In this document: positions 46,830 to 58,110 of the stretch, piece after piece
Position numbering within the stretch: the stretch's first letter is position 1
Layout: each line of letters opens with the position of its first letter
Source of the DNA: Lepiota brunneoincarnata
Taxonomy: Eukaryota > Basidiomycota > Agaricomycetes > Agaricales > Agaricaceae
Direction: 5' to 3'
NCBI GenBank assembly: GCA_023014365.1
Contig: JAEBUN010000039.1
Location: 310,001-374,000, forward strand
DNA: 64,000 bases
The notes under the pieces: generated by a model
Databases searched by the model: none
Seen by the model: the letters and a program-made list of their open reading frames with translations, nothing else
Told to the model about the DNA's origin: nothing
Made by a program: the position numbers and the translations under genes

Positions 46830-48174
46830 ATGGCCATTCCTATCTCTTTTCTGTGCAATTCAGAAGATGAACCCGTTGCTAGGCATTCACCTGTAGTCTC
46901 CCGAGGGACACAACTGCCCCTTCTCTCGCTCACTTTGCCAGACGTTGAAAAGGCCGGTCCTCTTAGCTTGCCCCCTCTTCGTCTGTCTGCTTTGGTCCCT
47001 GCGCCCAAGCCTGTAATACCAGACCCCCCTCGTAAGTCGTGTTTTCTCAAACTTTTTGACAGGCCGTCGCCGACTTTCTTGATTCTTCCAGTTTGGAACC
47101 CTGCTGCTCTTAAGGGAAGACAGAAAGAGGTGACGTTCGCGCCTCCTCGATCTCCGCTGTTCCTGGCAGGGTCTCTTTCGCCTAGCCAGACACCTTTGCC
47201 AGGGCCTTCGGTATCGCAGGACTCAACTACCCGACCTTTCACGCGATCTTCGTTTCTGGGCCCGGACAATGTGCCGACCTCTCCACGGCGCCTAACGCCT
47301 CAAGCTCCTCCGCCGCCTCCGGTTCCTCAAGAAATTCCATGGGAGCCGTCGCCTCAGGCTGGACCCTCTCAAACACAACGCGTTGTGCCACCCAAGAAGG
47401 GATCAAACACCCGCGCCAAGAAGCACATCCCTGGCCCTCGCGTTCGTCGTTCCGAGGCCGAGCTCATTCGAGACTATGGGTTCGTTCACCCGGTACCCCT
47501 TCTCAGCACCGACTTCCCGGCGCTCTTGGCTGCAAGCCGCCTCCCGGTGAGTATAAACATTTCTCTTGGTCGATTTATTTGCTGATTATTTTCTAGACAC
47601 AACCCCCTCCTACAAAATGCACTTCTTGTGCAACCCGCAAGCTGGAGTGCAAGCGGCTCGGCCAGCTGAAAAAATGCAAGAGCTGCGACCAGAACAATTA
47701 TCCCTGTTCAGACGCAGACCACCCCCAAGTTACAGCAGGGCTCGCTAATGCTCTGGTTTCAACCTCCATGATTAGCAAACATCGTGAGTTCTTAGCTCCC
47801 TCATCTCGTGTTTCTTTGATCTCATTTTTCTTTATTCAGGTATTGCAGCCTTTGCTCAGCTGGCGGAGGTCAGCCTAGCGACTGTTGCGGCTACTCGACT
47901 GGCCTATGAAACAGCCGTTTTCCAGCATCGCCGGGTCATCTACCAGTTTGTGCAGCAAATGCAGGGGGCTCGAGAAGCACTTCAAGGTAATGATGCAGGT
48001 TTCGTTGACATGGGGTTGGCCACCTCCCTTGACGATGTTCACGCCTTTTTTGACTTTGCTTCTCATTTCCCTGACATTCCCACTGACGAGGAGTTCGAGG
48101 AACTGAAGCGGCATTTGTATGTTGCTTTCCCTCTCACACAAAATCCTGGCGCAGTTCTCGACGACCTGAACTAG
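46830..48174 (+). CDS. Zn2Cys6-type cysteine cluster protein
   Basis: Three exons with introns at 47547-47596 and 47784-47839, ending at 48174. The N-terminal 230 residues are Pro/Ser-rich and probably disordered (MAIPISFLCNSEDE, PPPPPVPQEIPW). The centre is a cysteine cluster read across intron 1: CTSC, then KLEC, then KKCKSC and NNYPC. Its spacing C-x2-C-x6-C-x8-C-x2-C-x6-C is exactly that of fungal binuclear zinc clusters. A helical C-terminal part follows (FAQLAEVSLATVAATRLAYE; VYQFVQQMQGA) with an acidic DIPTDEEFEEL segment. In a canonical transcription factor the cluster is usually near the N-terminus; here it is central, so this may be one of the lineage-expanded Agaricomycete proteins or element-associated rather than a regulator. 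The start at 46830 is the first in-frame ATG; an upstream exon is possible. Confidence 0.7.
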
Positions 48175-48630
48175 CCCTCCCATTTCAGTTTCTTGAGTGT
48201 AGCATACTTTGTTTTGCCCGTGTATACCTCGAAAAAAACGATTGTCTTGAACTGCGCAAACTTGTAAGCTAGAAGCAAATGGACTGCTCCTGCCCCTGAG
48301 CATTTTTAGTTACCTGTTGGCTTAAGCCTAACGTCCAGTCCCAATATTGATGGAGGCCATCTGTGGCGAGCAACCGCTATTCTCGTCCACATGTCACTTT
48401 TACCTTTGCTTGGATAAACCATCCTTTTGTTCATCTCCCTACTTATTGTGATGACCTCTATTGTAAAGAGTCTGCAGGTGGCCAATGCTCACCGCAGTCT
48501 GATGTATTTAACCAGATAGGAGACTGGACGTACAGTATTTTTTGCTCTCCCCAAACAGAGTGGTAGCTGCGCACCGTTCAACCGACGTGTGCGATTACTT
48601 TAATGAAAACTTTCCCTTATCCTGTGACCT
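48175..48630. other. 3' flank, no gene recognised
   Basis: AT-rich sequence after the Zn2Cys6-type gene, with no coding signal; it leads directly into the broken copy D. Confidence 0.4.
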
Positions 48631-49140
48631 CATCGCTACACCATCACCACGAGGGAGAAAGTGGCAGCATCAAGGATGACAGAGACGACGAGATCTAATA
48701 TACCAATTGCATCTTCCACTTGCGGCAAGCGAGATCTGGGGCCGACTCGGGTTGGATTACTATTGGTGATCTGCATGGCGACCAAGAAGGCACCCAAGGC
48801 ACAGGAGGTGGAAATGTTAGGACTACGACTCAAGGATGCACGTGTTTAATCAGAGGAAGATTGATCTTGTTGACAGCAACCAGGTAGGCGAAGAGAGAAC
48901 CACGGATAGCAGGACGATCGACAATCGACAGTGCGAAGCAGAGGCATGAGATAGTTATCAGCGAACATCTTTCGACTCGGTTTGTGATGCCACCACGGAA
49001 ACAGCTCAAAGATACAGGCTTGCGGGAGAAACGATGGCAATGATGAGAAATACCGTGTCATTCTTTGTGACGCCGAGTTCGAATGAGGAGATGAAACCGC
49101 AAGTGATGAGAGATATGAGGTTGACAAGATATGCGTATGG
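48631..49140 (-). pseudogene. Tandem membrane protein family, copy D (fragment)
   Basis: Two pieces of the family joined out of order by deletion: SRSPNISTSCALGAFLVAMQ to LPQVEDAIGILDLVVSV, and, upstream on the minus strand, a degraded segment parallel to KNDxxFLIxAIxSPASLYLW. All 5' and 3' exons are missing. Confidence 0.75.
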
Positions 49141-49750
49141 TGCAGTGTCTAACCAGGATCATCATGCAGACTCGCCGCAGAACTCCAAACCATCACCTAT
49201 CAGGTATGTGCTCTGCTTTCCGAAGTCCAGTGAACATGGTGACCAAATACAGACCTTAGTTAGAGACCCCTATCAATATTTTTGGGGTGTTGTCCGATGG
49301 GAAAGCAAGATAAGGGGGTCCTGTCGTGTGTTCAAATCAGCCACTTGGGCTTCTATGCCGAACGGTTCCAGCTGTGAGAAAGCCGAAAGAAGGACTTCCA
49401 GAACCAGGCCTTGGTTCAGACTACTTGTATTCTCTTCAGTTTGGACTTCGCTATGTCAGCTGGGGAATCATGAGGGTGCACATACTACCTTCAGTGAATG
49501 CGCTGACAGTATATTGCGTCATCAAGCTCATCATTTTCATTATGCCCTGTCCGCCTCACCAGTCATCGGTAAGTGTGCATTAGCATGGATCCTTGCTAGG
49601 CACTATTATAATAATCATGGTGAACTTGTCTGCCTGTACGGAATCGGGGATGATTGCGACCCGCACCCGTGTGGGTATATCCAGCATATATGCATGGGAA
49701 AGGTGAGACAGAGAGTACAAAGCGATCAGTGTAGCTGGTAATAGGGTGTG
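49141..49750. repeat. Shared flank repeat, copy 4
   Basis: Contains the same landmarks as the other copies (GTGTGTTCAAATCAGCCAC, TCTATGCCGAACGGTTCC) and lies just 3' of copy E. Confidence 0.75.
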
Positions 49751-50747
49751 CCCATGTATCAACTGCTGGCCGTGTTCGACACCGGACCTCCTGGTCCCAA
49801 CGCATCTCTCGTCTGACGACGGGTGGGTCGAGGATTCTTCAACCCAGAGCTCGAAACAACTTCCGCCCGGGCAGTCGTCTGATCGTGAGACTGATCGTGA
49901 GGTTGGGGAGGAAGTGGACCAGGTGTCTGGGGAGCGGGTGCTGGTGCAGCAGCTGCCACCACAAGGCATAATGTGGTGGCGTCGAGGATAATGGAGACGA
50001 CGGGGTCTAATATACCAATCGCATCCTCCACTTGCGGCAAGGAAGATTCGGAGCTGGGCCGGGTTGGATTATTGTTGGTGATCTGCAGGGCAACCAACAA
50101 GGCACCCAAGGCATGGGAGGTGAAAAGTTTAGGGCTACGACTCAAGGATGCACGTGTCCAAACTAGAATATCAGAGGAATATTGACTATAGCGCCATCGG
50201 CGTTGACAAATGACTCTTGTTCACCATACAGATACTTGTTTTCGTATGCTGGATGAATGCGCAAGAACCGTTGAATTGGGTTTCCGCAAGCAAATGTGAG
50301 GACAAGAAACAAATGACGCCGCGCCCAACCTCAAGAAGAAAGCAGCAGGCCAGAACAAGGCGAGGGCTCCACCGGTGCCATAAGACTTGTTTCAAGCGGG
50401 TTGTTTAAACTGCAGCGGGGGCGGGCGAGGAGAGAACCATCGACCGTGCGAAGTAGAGGCATGGTTATCAGAAATTATCTTTCGGCTCGGTTTGTGATGC
50501 CGAGCAGTGGCTTTCCGAACGGGTTAAACCTTGCATTGTTAAATGTGTCGTTTGGAGCCCTACCGAAAATAGTGGCAGTGATTATACACTCCACGAGATA
50601 TTCGCTGGCCTCGGCCCGTGACATCCGGTTTAGGACATGGATCGAAACAGGTGTCTGGAGGTGGAATGACGCAATAGATTTTGGAACAGTGTATCATTAG
50701 AGGCATTGGTGAGATTTCTGCGGGTTAGGGTGTATGATTGTATCCAT
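49751..50747 (-). pseudogene. Tandem membrane protein family, copy E (internally deleted)
   Basis: Starts near 50747 with a degraded head (NASNDTLFQN). The Cys-rich part and first helices are scrambled. It continues with FTSHALGALLVALQITNNNP and DAIGILDPVVSIILDATTL, then jumps directly to the Pro/Ser-rich tail (APQTPGPLPP; SSSGLKNPRPTRRQ), deleting all the last membrane segments. Confidence 0.8.
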
Positions 50748-50849
50748 GAATGGTGTCGTTGAGGGTCGTACGAAGGCATGCACCATTGGCGCGTTTGCCT
50801 CGTGGATGAGCACCAATCACTCATAATGTTGGTGGCCTGCGGACTGCTC

Positions 50850-51320
50850 GGCCGCAGCATGCATCTGAGGACCTTGCCTGACGTGCGGGTGGTTCGAGCA
50901 TCCTGTATGGACTAGTAAATAGTTTTGGTCGTATTCAATATGCGCCTCTTCTGAAAAATGAACTTGCAATATTCTCACGTTGCTTCGATACCCGTTGTGG
51001 AGGCTCCCTAACCCGATCCGATCCCACCTTCAGTTAAGTAACCACGCGCACGTAACAACGGCTCAAGCGATCTCAGGGCTTGACTACCAAGGGTTGGACA
51101 ATAGTAACAATGAAATGGAGAGAAAACCGAGGGTTGAGGAGTGGGTCCGTGAATAATAGACGGAGTCCGTAGGCCCAAGCACAGCGCAGCGGCGTTGACA
51201 GGACGACGGCTCGCTGATCACTCCGCGCGGGGTTGGTGCTCTCTGGCAGGAGAAGCAATATGGCCTGCTCCCGGTCAGCGATCTGCTTGAGAGGAGGGTT
51301 TGAATTGGTGGTGCCAAGCA
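50850..51320. repeat. Duplicated 5' flank upstream of the histidine kinase
   Basis: Partner of 46170-46600. It ends about 450 nt before the kinase start, so it overlaps the kinase promoter region. Confidence 0.8.
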
Positions 51321-51778
51321 CCCCGTTCGCTCATATGTATACTCGGAACGACATATGGAGCAAGAGTGGAATTCGAGAGCTCCTGTACACACTGTCCTCC
51401 TGGCCTGGGTTGTAACCGCTGATCCAGCGATTGTCCAGACTTGGGGACCGGATCATAGGTTGTCGTCTGTCCAGTCCACTCTGCTGTTGAACGTTCCGAG
51501 TCTTTGCAGCCCTCGCATACGTTGATTTCTGATGTCATCAGATGGGAAGCAGGAAGAGGGGCTCCGTCGTGTTCAATCAATGAGGGTGCTTCCCCGTGCC
51601 GGGGGAAATTCCCATCGTGGGAAGGTCCAAAGAGAGATTCCTGACCCTTCAGATAAGTTGCGACTCTGCCAAGTATGAATGTGCTTTTTGCTTAGCTGTT
51701 CAGTGGTTGTCTTGTCTGCCCAGTACAGAGTTTGCCAGCCATCGAGGGTTGTGCAACTTACACGAGTTCGCACTGGTC

Positions 51779-54700
51779 ATGGGCGGCAAGTCCAAGAATG
51801 ATAGTGATAGCTATATTCAGCCGTGTGAAAGCATGGCGATAGATCCTGCAGGGGCGCCGAGCCGTTCTTCTTGTCGCTCACTGCCACCACTGCTAGACAA
51901 ACTGTTTTACCCTTCACCCCTCTCTCTCTCAAACGCCGTCTTCCCTTCCTTCTACCCGCCGCCCGCAATGGCGCACATGGTAGATCCAAGACTTGGCTTT
52001 GCCCACGACGGCGACCCCTTTCTCAGGCACCTCGTTCTCCTCCTCTCCGTCTACGAGCTCGGCACCAAGAGCGCGCCAGCCCCTGTCTGGCATGGCCCTC
52101 GAAACTGGCAAACAGATGCCATCATCCGTGCCATCGTCGCCCTTGGATGTAGACTGTGGACAGCAGAGGAGGAGGTCCGTAGATGCCGCCGCGACCATGC
52201 CAAATACGACCCAGATACAAATATCTCCTTCCCCGATGCGGTTCCGCCCCTCGACGCCAATTTTCCGTCATCGAGTATAGGGTACTTTCCTTCTGTTGAT
52301 AGCATGGGCAGCTACCTCACATCGATGAGTGGCGATCGTAGCTCCGACTCGACATACGGCGCCAAAACGACCAAGGACAACCGAAGTTCCGTCAACGAGC
52401 TGTTCGTCGTCGACTCCCTCACCCAGATCTCTACCAAGGATAACACCACCATCCCCACCACCGTAACAACTAACGGCATCACCAGCAAGGCCCACGATAC
52501 CACAAGTACTACCGATACCTCTGCCTCTCACATTCCCAAAACCAATGGCAAGTCCGAAGGACGCAACACATCGTCAACACCATCACGACCTTCCCTCTCT
52601 CTCGGTACCCTCCCATCTACACTCGAGACTGATCAGCTCTATGCTAATCTCAGCAGTTTCAAATCCACCACTGCTGCCCATGCCCATGCCCACGCTATTG
52701 CCAGCAGCCACGGATCAACCTCCGCACCTCCAACATCTCACGCCATGTGCCCCACTTGCGGCAAAGCCATCTCTGACCCTATGCTCCTCCCTCTCTTTGC
52801 CGGTTACGGCCTTATCAACCCCGTCGCCTATGTCAATAACGCATCTAACGGTGAGAGCGGCATCAACTCCAATGGCAGCTCTCCTATGATTGTCCCGAGT
52901 ATGGGTCCGCTTGCTCATGCTGCTTTTGAGAGTGGGATGAGCGCTGTTGAGGAACTCAAGCTTCTCAAAGCTCAGGTTCAGGATGTGGCGAGAGTGTGCA
53001 ATGCTGTCGCTCGTGGTGATTTGAGCCAGAAGATTACGGTCCCTGTGCAGGGTGTTGTCATGGTCCAACTCAAGGACGTCATCAATACCATGGTTGACAA
53101 GCTTGGGCAATTTGCGAAAGAAGTTACCAGGGTCAGTCAGGAAGTCGGTACCGAAGGGTCAGCTTTGTTTTCTTTGTTTTCTTATTCTCCTATCTGGTTT
53201 TAATATCCGCGCTGCTGATACTGGATTTTTACTCCATTAGTAAACTTGGTGGACAAGCCTTGGTTCTGGATGTAGAAGGGACATGGAGGGAGCTAACGGG
53301 GGTTGTCAACAAACTAGCTGCCAACCTTACATCTCAGGTTCGCCGCTCTTCCCTTTTTGTGTCAAAAACCGGCGGTTTGAACAGCCGACTTGACAATATG
53401 ATATCATTCATAACCGCAGGTGCGCTCGATAGCCAAAGTCACCAAGGCCGTCGCTTTGGGCGATTTGTCCAAACAGATCGAAGTGGATGCACGTGGTGAA
53501 ATACTAGATCTCAAGAATACTGTAAATGGAATGGTGGTAAGGTGCGGCGCAAATTTTGTTGGCGGTTTCTCGTTCGTGGATAAGTATAACTGATAACACC
53601 ATTATACCCCCTATTCCCATATAACTCGATATAGGCTACGTGCTTTGGCGGCGGAAGTCACGAGGGTCACGCTTGAAGTTGGTTCACAAGGTAAATTGGG
53701 AGGACAGGCGCATGTGCCGGATGTGGAGGGTGTTTGGTTTGAGCTTGTCCGAAATGTAAGGATTCCCCTTATCGTCGGGCGTTGGGGGTATTGACTTATC
53801 CGTGACTTGTAGGTGAATAGGATGTGTTCATCATTGACAGATCAAGTGCGATCCATAGCTGTCGTCACTACCGCTGTCGCGAGGGGAGACTTGACACAGA
53901 AGATCGAAATACAAGTCGAGGGCGAGATGTCTACCTTGAAGAGTGAGTAGAGTTGATTGACGAGAGCCAAGTGGCGCTCATGGGATCTTTAGGCACTGTC
54001 AACTCCATGGTGGACCAATTGTCGGCTTTTGCATCAGAAGTCACGAGAGTCGCGCTGGAGGTGGGTACGCAAGGTATACTAGGCGGTCAAGCCCGTGTCG
54101 AGGGTGTGCAAGGCACTTGGGCAGATTTGACACGGAATGTCAATGTACGTTTTGTTGCTTTCGATTACCATTTTTGGGCACGATTATTTTTGTTCTGACA
54201 TTTTTGGTATGACAGAAAATGGCATCAAACCTCACTGATCAAGTCCGATCTATATCTGAGGTTACCAAAGCTGTGGCGTTGGGAGATTTGAGCAAGCAGG
54301 TCAATGTGGATGTGCAGGGTGAGATGTTGGATTTGAAGTTGACGGTGAATTCGATGGTGGCTCAGTTGAGTACGTTGGCGAATGAGGTGACGAGGGTGTC
54401 GCTTGAGGTTGGGACGGAGGGTATTTTGGGTGGACAGGCGTTTGTGCCTGATGTTCAGGGGACGTGGAAGGTGTGTGTTGCTTTGTTTTTTATTATTATT
54501 ATTATTATGTTGAATCGTGTTCACAGGTTCTGACTGATAATGTCAACTTGATGGCCATGAATTTGACCAACCAAGTGAGGTCAATAGCCGAAGTGACCAA
54601 GGCCGTCGCGGGTGGAGATTTGACGAAGAAGATTGAAGTGGATGTGAGGGGGGAGATTTTGGAGTTGAAGGAGACGGTGAATGGGATGACCGAGTCGTTG

Positions 54701-57510
54701 AGCGTGTTTGCGGATGAGGTGACGCGGGTGGCGAGGGAGGTTGGGACGGAGGGTAGGTTGGGTGGACAGGCGAGGGTGACGGGTGTGGGTGGGACTTGGA
54801 AGGATTTGACGGATAATGTGAATGTGATGGCGAATAATGTAAGTGGTATTCCTTGGGTTCTGGATGTGGGGAAGTTGGGGCTGAGGTGGTTATTGTGTTT
54901 TAGCTTACGTTGCAAGTGAGGACTATTGCCGTTGCTACGGTATGTGTCCTAACCATCTTGGTATTATGTGTTGCTGATGAGAGTTACAGACTGCGGTGGC
55001 GAGGGGCGACTTGACGCAGAAGATCAGAGGAGTTTCTGTGTCCGGAGAGATGCTCAACTTGGTCAACACCATCAATGATATGATTGACCAGTTGGCTATA
55101 TTCGCTGCGGAAGTGAAAAAGGTGGCTCGGGAGGTGGGAACTGAAGGAAAGTTGGGAGTTCAAGCCGAAGTCGGGAACGTCCAAGGTATCTGGCAAGAGA
55201 TTACGTGCGTCTTTCTTTCCTTCCACCTCACCCTTTTCTCCGCGCGACTCACTCATCACTACCGATTACGGTTAGGTTGAGCGTCAATACTATGGCGGGG
55301 AACTTGACGACTCAAGTGCGAGGCTTTGCGCAGATCTCGGCTGCGGCTATGGATGGAGATTTCACGCGCTTTATCACGGTCGAAGCTAGCGGAGAAATGG
55401 ACTCGTTGAAGACCCAGATCAATCAGATGGTGTTCAACTTGAGGGATAGTATTCAGAAGAATACCGCGGCGAGGGAGGCTGCCGAGTTGGCGAATAGGAG
55501 TAAATCCGAGTTTTTGGCGAATATGTCCCATGAGATTCGGTGCGTGGGTTATTTTCTTTCTTTTGGGAAAGAGAGTAAATTGATTTGGGGGGTTGTAGGA
55601 CGCCAATGAATGGTATTATTGGGATGACGGAGTTGACGCTCGATAGTGATTTGAATCGATCGCAGCGCGAGAGTTTGTTGCTCGTTCACAGTTTGGCGAG
55701 GTCGCTGTTGTTGATTATTGATGATATCTTGGATATCTCAAAGAGTGCGTTTCTGATCTATCATGAGGTAAATATTTAGCTAACAGTCGCGTCTGCAATA
55801 GTCGAAGCGGGGAGGATGACCATGGAAGCCGTGACATATTCACTCCGCCAGACCGTATTTGGTATCCTCAAGACGCTCGTGGTGCGAGCCTCGCAAAACA
55901 ATCTCGACCTCACATATGAAATTGAGCCGGACATTCCTGACCAGCTTATTGGTGATTCGTTGAGGCTGCGGCAGGTTATTACGAATTTGGTTGGGAATGC
56001 GATCAAGTTTACGCCGAGCAAAGTGACGAGGAAGGGTCATGTTGCGTTGAGTTGTAGATTGTTGGCGCTGGATGATCAGATGGTGACGTTGGAGTTTGCG
56101 GTGATGGATACGGGAATTGGTATTGCGAAGGACAAGTTGAATTTGATATTTGATACGTTCTGTCAGGCGGATGGATCGACGACTAGGGTGAGTCAGGTGT
56201 GTTTTGATTTGGGTGGATTGATGATTGACCCTTGGGTTTGGCGATTTTTTTTTTTAGGAGTACGGCGGTACCGGTCTTGGGCTGTCGATCTCAAAGAGGC
56301 TGGTCAACCTCATGCAGGGCAATATGTGGGTGGAGAGCGAGGTGTCAAAGGGATCCAAGTTCTTCTTCACCATCTCCTCTCAGATCAGCCACAGCACGAT
56401 AGAAGCCACGCTGGCTAAGATGGCGCCGTTCTCGAAGAGGACGATACTCTTTGTTGATACGTTGCGGGATACGACGAAGGTTGCGGAACGGATGAAGGAA
56501 CTTGGCTTGAGGCCATATACCGTGCATCATGTTACTGAGGTGGCGGATAAAGACAAGTGTCCCCATATAGATACCATTGTGGTGGATACCCTGGGGATGG
56601 TGAGTCTGTCTCTCTTTGTATCGTGGTGAAAGTCTGGATGGGTGCTGATGGTTGTTGTATAGACGGAGAGTGTCCGTGAGCTCGAGCACTTGAGATATAT
56701 TCCGATTGTGCTGCTTGCGCCAAAGATGCCGCGGCTGAATCGTACGTGGTGCTTCTTTTGTTACTTGGTGGCCTGACTTTAACAATATGTTTCTTTTTTC
56801 AAAAGTCAAATGGTGTCTTGATAATAGCATCAGCTCGCAGGTTACCACACCCGTGACGGCACAGGATCTTGCATCGGCGTTGATATCGGCACTCGAGTCG
56901 AACACTGTGAGCCCGGTGTCGGCTCCGAACGATGTAACCTTTGATATCCTGCTCGCGGAGGATAACCTTGTGAACCAGAAGTTGGCAGTGAAGATACTAG
57001 AGAAGTATGGCCATACTGTTGAGATTGCGGAGAATGGAAGTTTGGCGGTGGATGCGTTCAAGGCGCGGGTCGCTCAGGGCAAACCGTTTGATATTATTCT
57101 CGTGGGTGTTTTTTACTTTTTTGTCGAGACAACTATTTCGAAAAGCTGAGACGTGATAGATGGACGTGTCGATGCCATTTATGGGCGGTATGGAGGCTAC
57201 TGAGCTTATTCGGTCGTACGAGATGCACAAGGGTTTGACGCCCACACCGATTATCGCACTTACTGCTCATGCCATGATTGGTGATCGTGAAAGGTGTTTG
57301 CAGGCTGGTATGGATGATCACATCACTAGTGAGTTCCTACCCTTTCACACTCTCAGTTGTCTATAAGACGGTGCTGATTCGTTGATAGAACCACTTCGGA
57401 GAGGAGACCTTCTCAACGCGATTAACAAACTCGCGGGCGAGCGTAATGGCAAAGCACATTTCCTCCTTCGACGCGCAGCTGCTATCACCAGTCTGCCGCA
57501 TTACTCGTGA
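51779..57510 (+). CDS. NIK1: Group III hybrid histidine kinase (Nik1/Os-1 type)
   Basis: Cytoplasmic osmosensing kinase that feeds the Ypd1/Ssk1-HOG pathway and is the known target route of phenylpyrrole and dicarboximide fungicides. The N-terminal 400 residues are Ser/Thr-rich with a CPTCGK motif. Seven HAMP units follow, each with an [AS]xxTxAVxxGDL core (for example [26 protein letters not shown]; the seventh, [13 protein letters not shown], is the most diverged). The kinase core has the H-box [16 protein letters not shown] split by an intron, the N-box [15 protein letters not shown], and G-boxes DTGIGIA and [12 protein letters not shown]. The receiver has DILLAEDN, the phospho-acceptor Asp in [10 protein letters not shown], and ALTAHAM. 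It ends [15 protein letters not shown] and HYS at 57510. About 15 short introns; no disabling change seen. An alternative start Met lies at 51833. Confidence 0.95.
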
Positions 57511-58110
57511 AGGTCAGAGAACTGAAATTTGTATACCATACCTACGGGATTACCGGAACTCCTTTTTTTTTTTTTTACACCTTTTGGGGAGAGCTATATG
57601 GTCTTGTTGATGACCATGACGATAAACTATTATTGGGGGCTTTTTTTTTCTCTGTACAGTTTACCCTTCCGCAATACCTTGATGACCCTTTTCTTTCCCT
57701 TTACCCATAACTCACAGAATCTCCCTTCCCATCCCCCCCCCACCTATGACCCATCCTTTGATATTGTACAATACTTAGTACCCCTATGCCCCGGAGTTGC
57801 TTTCAAGTGGTTTTAAGCGTGTAGTTCTTGTTGCTTTACTCACACCTGACGGACGTTGACCTGTCATTTTACTTCTATACATAGTTTGTTCCATAGTCTC
57901 AAAAGTCACTGTATTCAATTTAATTTATGATTCGTCGGAGTTGGTCTGAACCGGATTTACCCAGAGCGGTTGTACCCTGTCTTCCCACGGTGTGGGGCCC
58001 CACAATTGACGTCAACGCCGGATTCTTCATGTCAAATATACCCACGTGCCCTGTTATCTTGATATGTTTTCTCAGATCAAGTGTGAGAGGCCGCGGGATC
58101 TAAGCGATTG
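57511..58110. other. Intergenic
   Basis: Kinase 3' flank (T-rich tracts at about 57564 and 57642) and promoter of the next gene; nothing else seen. Confidence 0.5.

Noticed and set aside
46655..47269. 204-codon minus-strand frame
   Set aside because: Antisense of the Pro-rich exon of the Zn2Cys6-type gene; only the plus strand gives the cysteine cluster with consistent introns.
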